A stretch of 31,625 bases of DNA from Paracoccaceae bacterium. GTDB lineage: Bacteria > Pseudomonadota > Alphaproteobacteria > Rhodobacterales > Rhodobacteraceae. Position 1 is the first letter of the stretch; the number at the start of each line of letters is the position of its first letter. Below are positions 31,470-31,625 of the stretch, in pieces. The stretch is taken from the NCBI GenBank assembly GCA_027069385.1, contig JALXER010000003.1:1-31625 (forward strand). The letters run 5' to 3'. The notes under the pieces were generated by a model. The model had not been told where the DNA came from and did no database searches. It saw only the letters and a list, made by a program, of their open reading frames with translations. The position numbers were made by a program, and so were the translations under genes.

Positions 31470-31529
31470 TTCGGGGTCTCCGGCAGTTTTGCTATGACTA
31501 TCGTCATTTATGTTCCCTATCAAGCCAAA

Positions 31530-31558
31530 GAAAAAGGGCGCGCCGGATGGCACGCCCT
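31530..31558 (-). terminator. Terminator of the minus-strand gene entering from the right
   Basis: Read on the minus strand, AGGGCG-GCC/GGC-CGCCCT (31535-31558, one mismatch, four-base loop) is followed by TTTTTCTTT. It lies about 24 bases after the stop of the truncated gene at the window end. Confidence 0.8.
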
Positions 31559-31581
31559 GATCTGTTTTCAATCCGGCTGGA

Positions 31582-31625
31582 TTAGAAGTCAGCGGAGAAC
31601 CAGGCGGAAATACCGTCTTTGAAGT
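31582..31625 (-). CDS. C-terminal tip of a probable outer-membrane beta-barrel protein
   Basis: Only the last 13 codons and the TAA are in the window: FKDGISAWFSADF. The alternation of polar and aromatic residues with a terminal phenylalanine is the hallmark of the last strand of porin-like outer-membrane proteins, recognised by BamA. A terminator follows directly on the same strand, which supports a real gene end. With so little sequence, porin is a likely guess and no more. Confidence 0.5.
   Translation of the reverse strand, partial: FKDGISAWFSADF

Overview
This window is chromosomal DNA from an alphaproteobacterium, most likely a marine or sediment denitrifier of the Rhodobacteraceae (Roseobacter group). 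The reasons are the housekeeping block cmk-rpsA-ihfB-lapA-trpF-trpB, the GC-rich codon use, GTP cyclohydrolase II carrying a degenerate RibB-like front domain, and a norCBQDEF cluster facing a cytochrome cd1 nitrite reductase. No transposase, integrase, phage gene, rRNA or CRISPR array was seen.

Layout. 1-1680: the end of argF, coupled by 4-base overlaps to a GNAT acetyltransferase and an isochorismatase-like hydrolase. 1756-2793: a TerC/DUF475 membrane protein. 2960-4744: an Lrp-type regulator divergent from methionine gamma-lyase. 4745-5152: a gene-free stretch packed with perfect short hairpins. 5153-10589: cmk, rpsA, ihfB, lapA, trpF, trpB. 10590-11178: 589 bases without a credible gene but full of RNA-like structure, including a near-complete tRNA-like fold (10806-10877) preceded by a second isolated T-arm (10790-10806). 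This sits directly upstream of an SPFH/Band-7 (slipin-like) gene (11179-12312) and a DUF2158 protein with a glycine/arginine/tyrosine repeat tail (12421-12792).

12850-20568 is the denitrification island. On the minus strand lie norC, norB, norQ, norD, norE, norF and two tiny membrane-protein genes. nirS is divergent on the plus strand. An NNR/DNR-type box sits midway between nirS and norC, and a perfect FNR-type box at the 3' end of norF is placed to drive the two tiny genes. The enzymes act in sequence: NirS reduces nitrite to NO and NorBC reduces NO to N2O. The genes for heme d1 synthesis and for the regulators are not here.

20713-22797: a Na/Pi cotransporter-like protein and a small coiled-coil protein. 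22792-25624: a mercury-resistance locus, merR divergent from merT-merP-merF-merA, with a textbook 19-bp-spaced MerR promoter. 25707-31625: a secreted glycosidase-like protein of unknown function, an MFS exporter, an orphan OmpR-type response regulator, ribA, the PLP-homeostasis protein YggS, and the C-terminal tip of a probable outer-membrane beta-barrel protein.

The most interesting locus is the tRNA-like RNA plus SPFH pair. Burroughs and Aravind linked SPFH/Band-7 proteins with a novel tRNA-like RNA in bacterial RNA-repair systems. Here the pair stands alone, with no RtcB, RtcA, RtcR or Ro/TROVE protein in the window.
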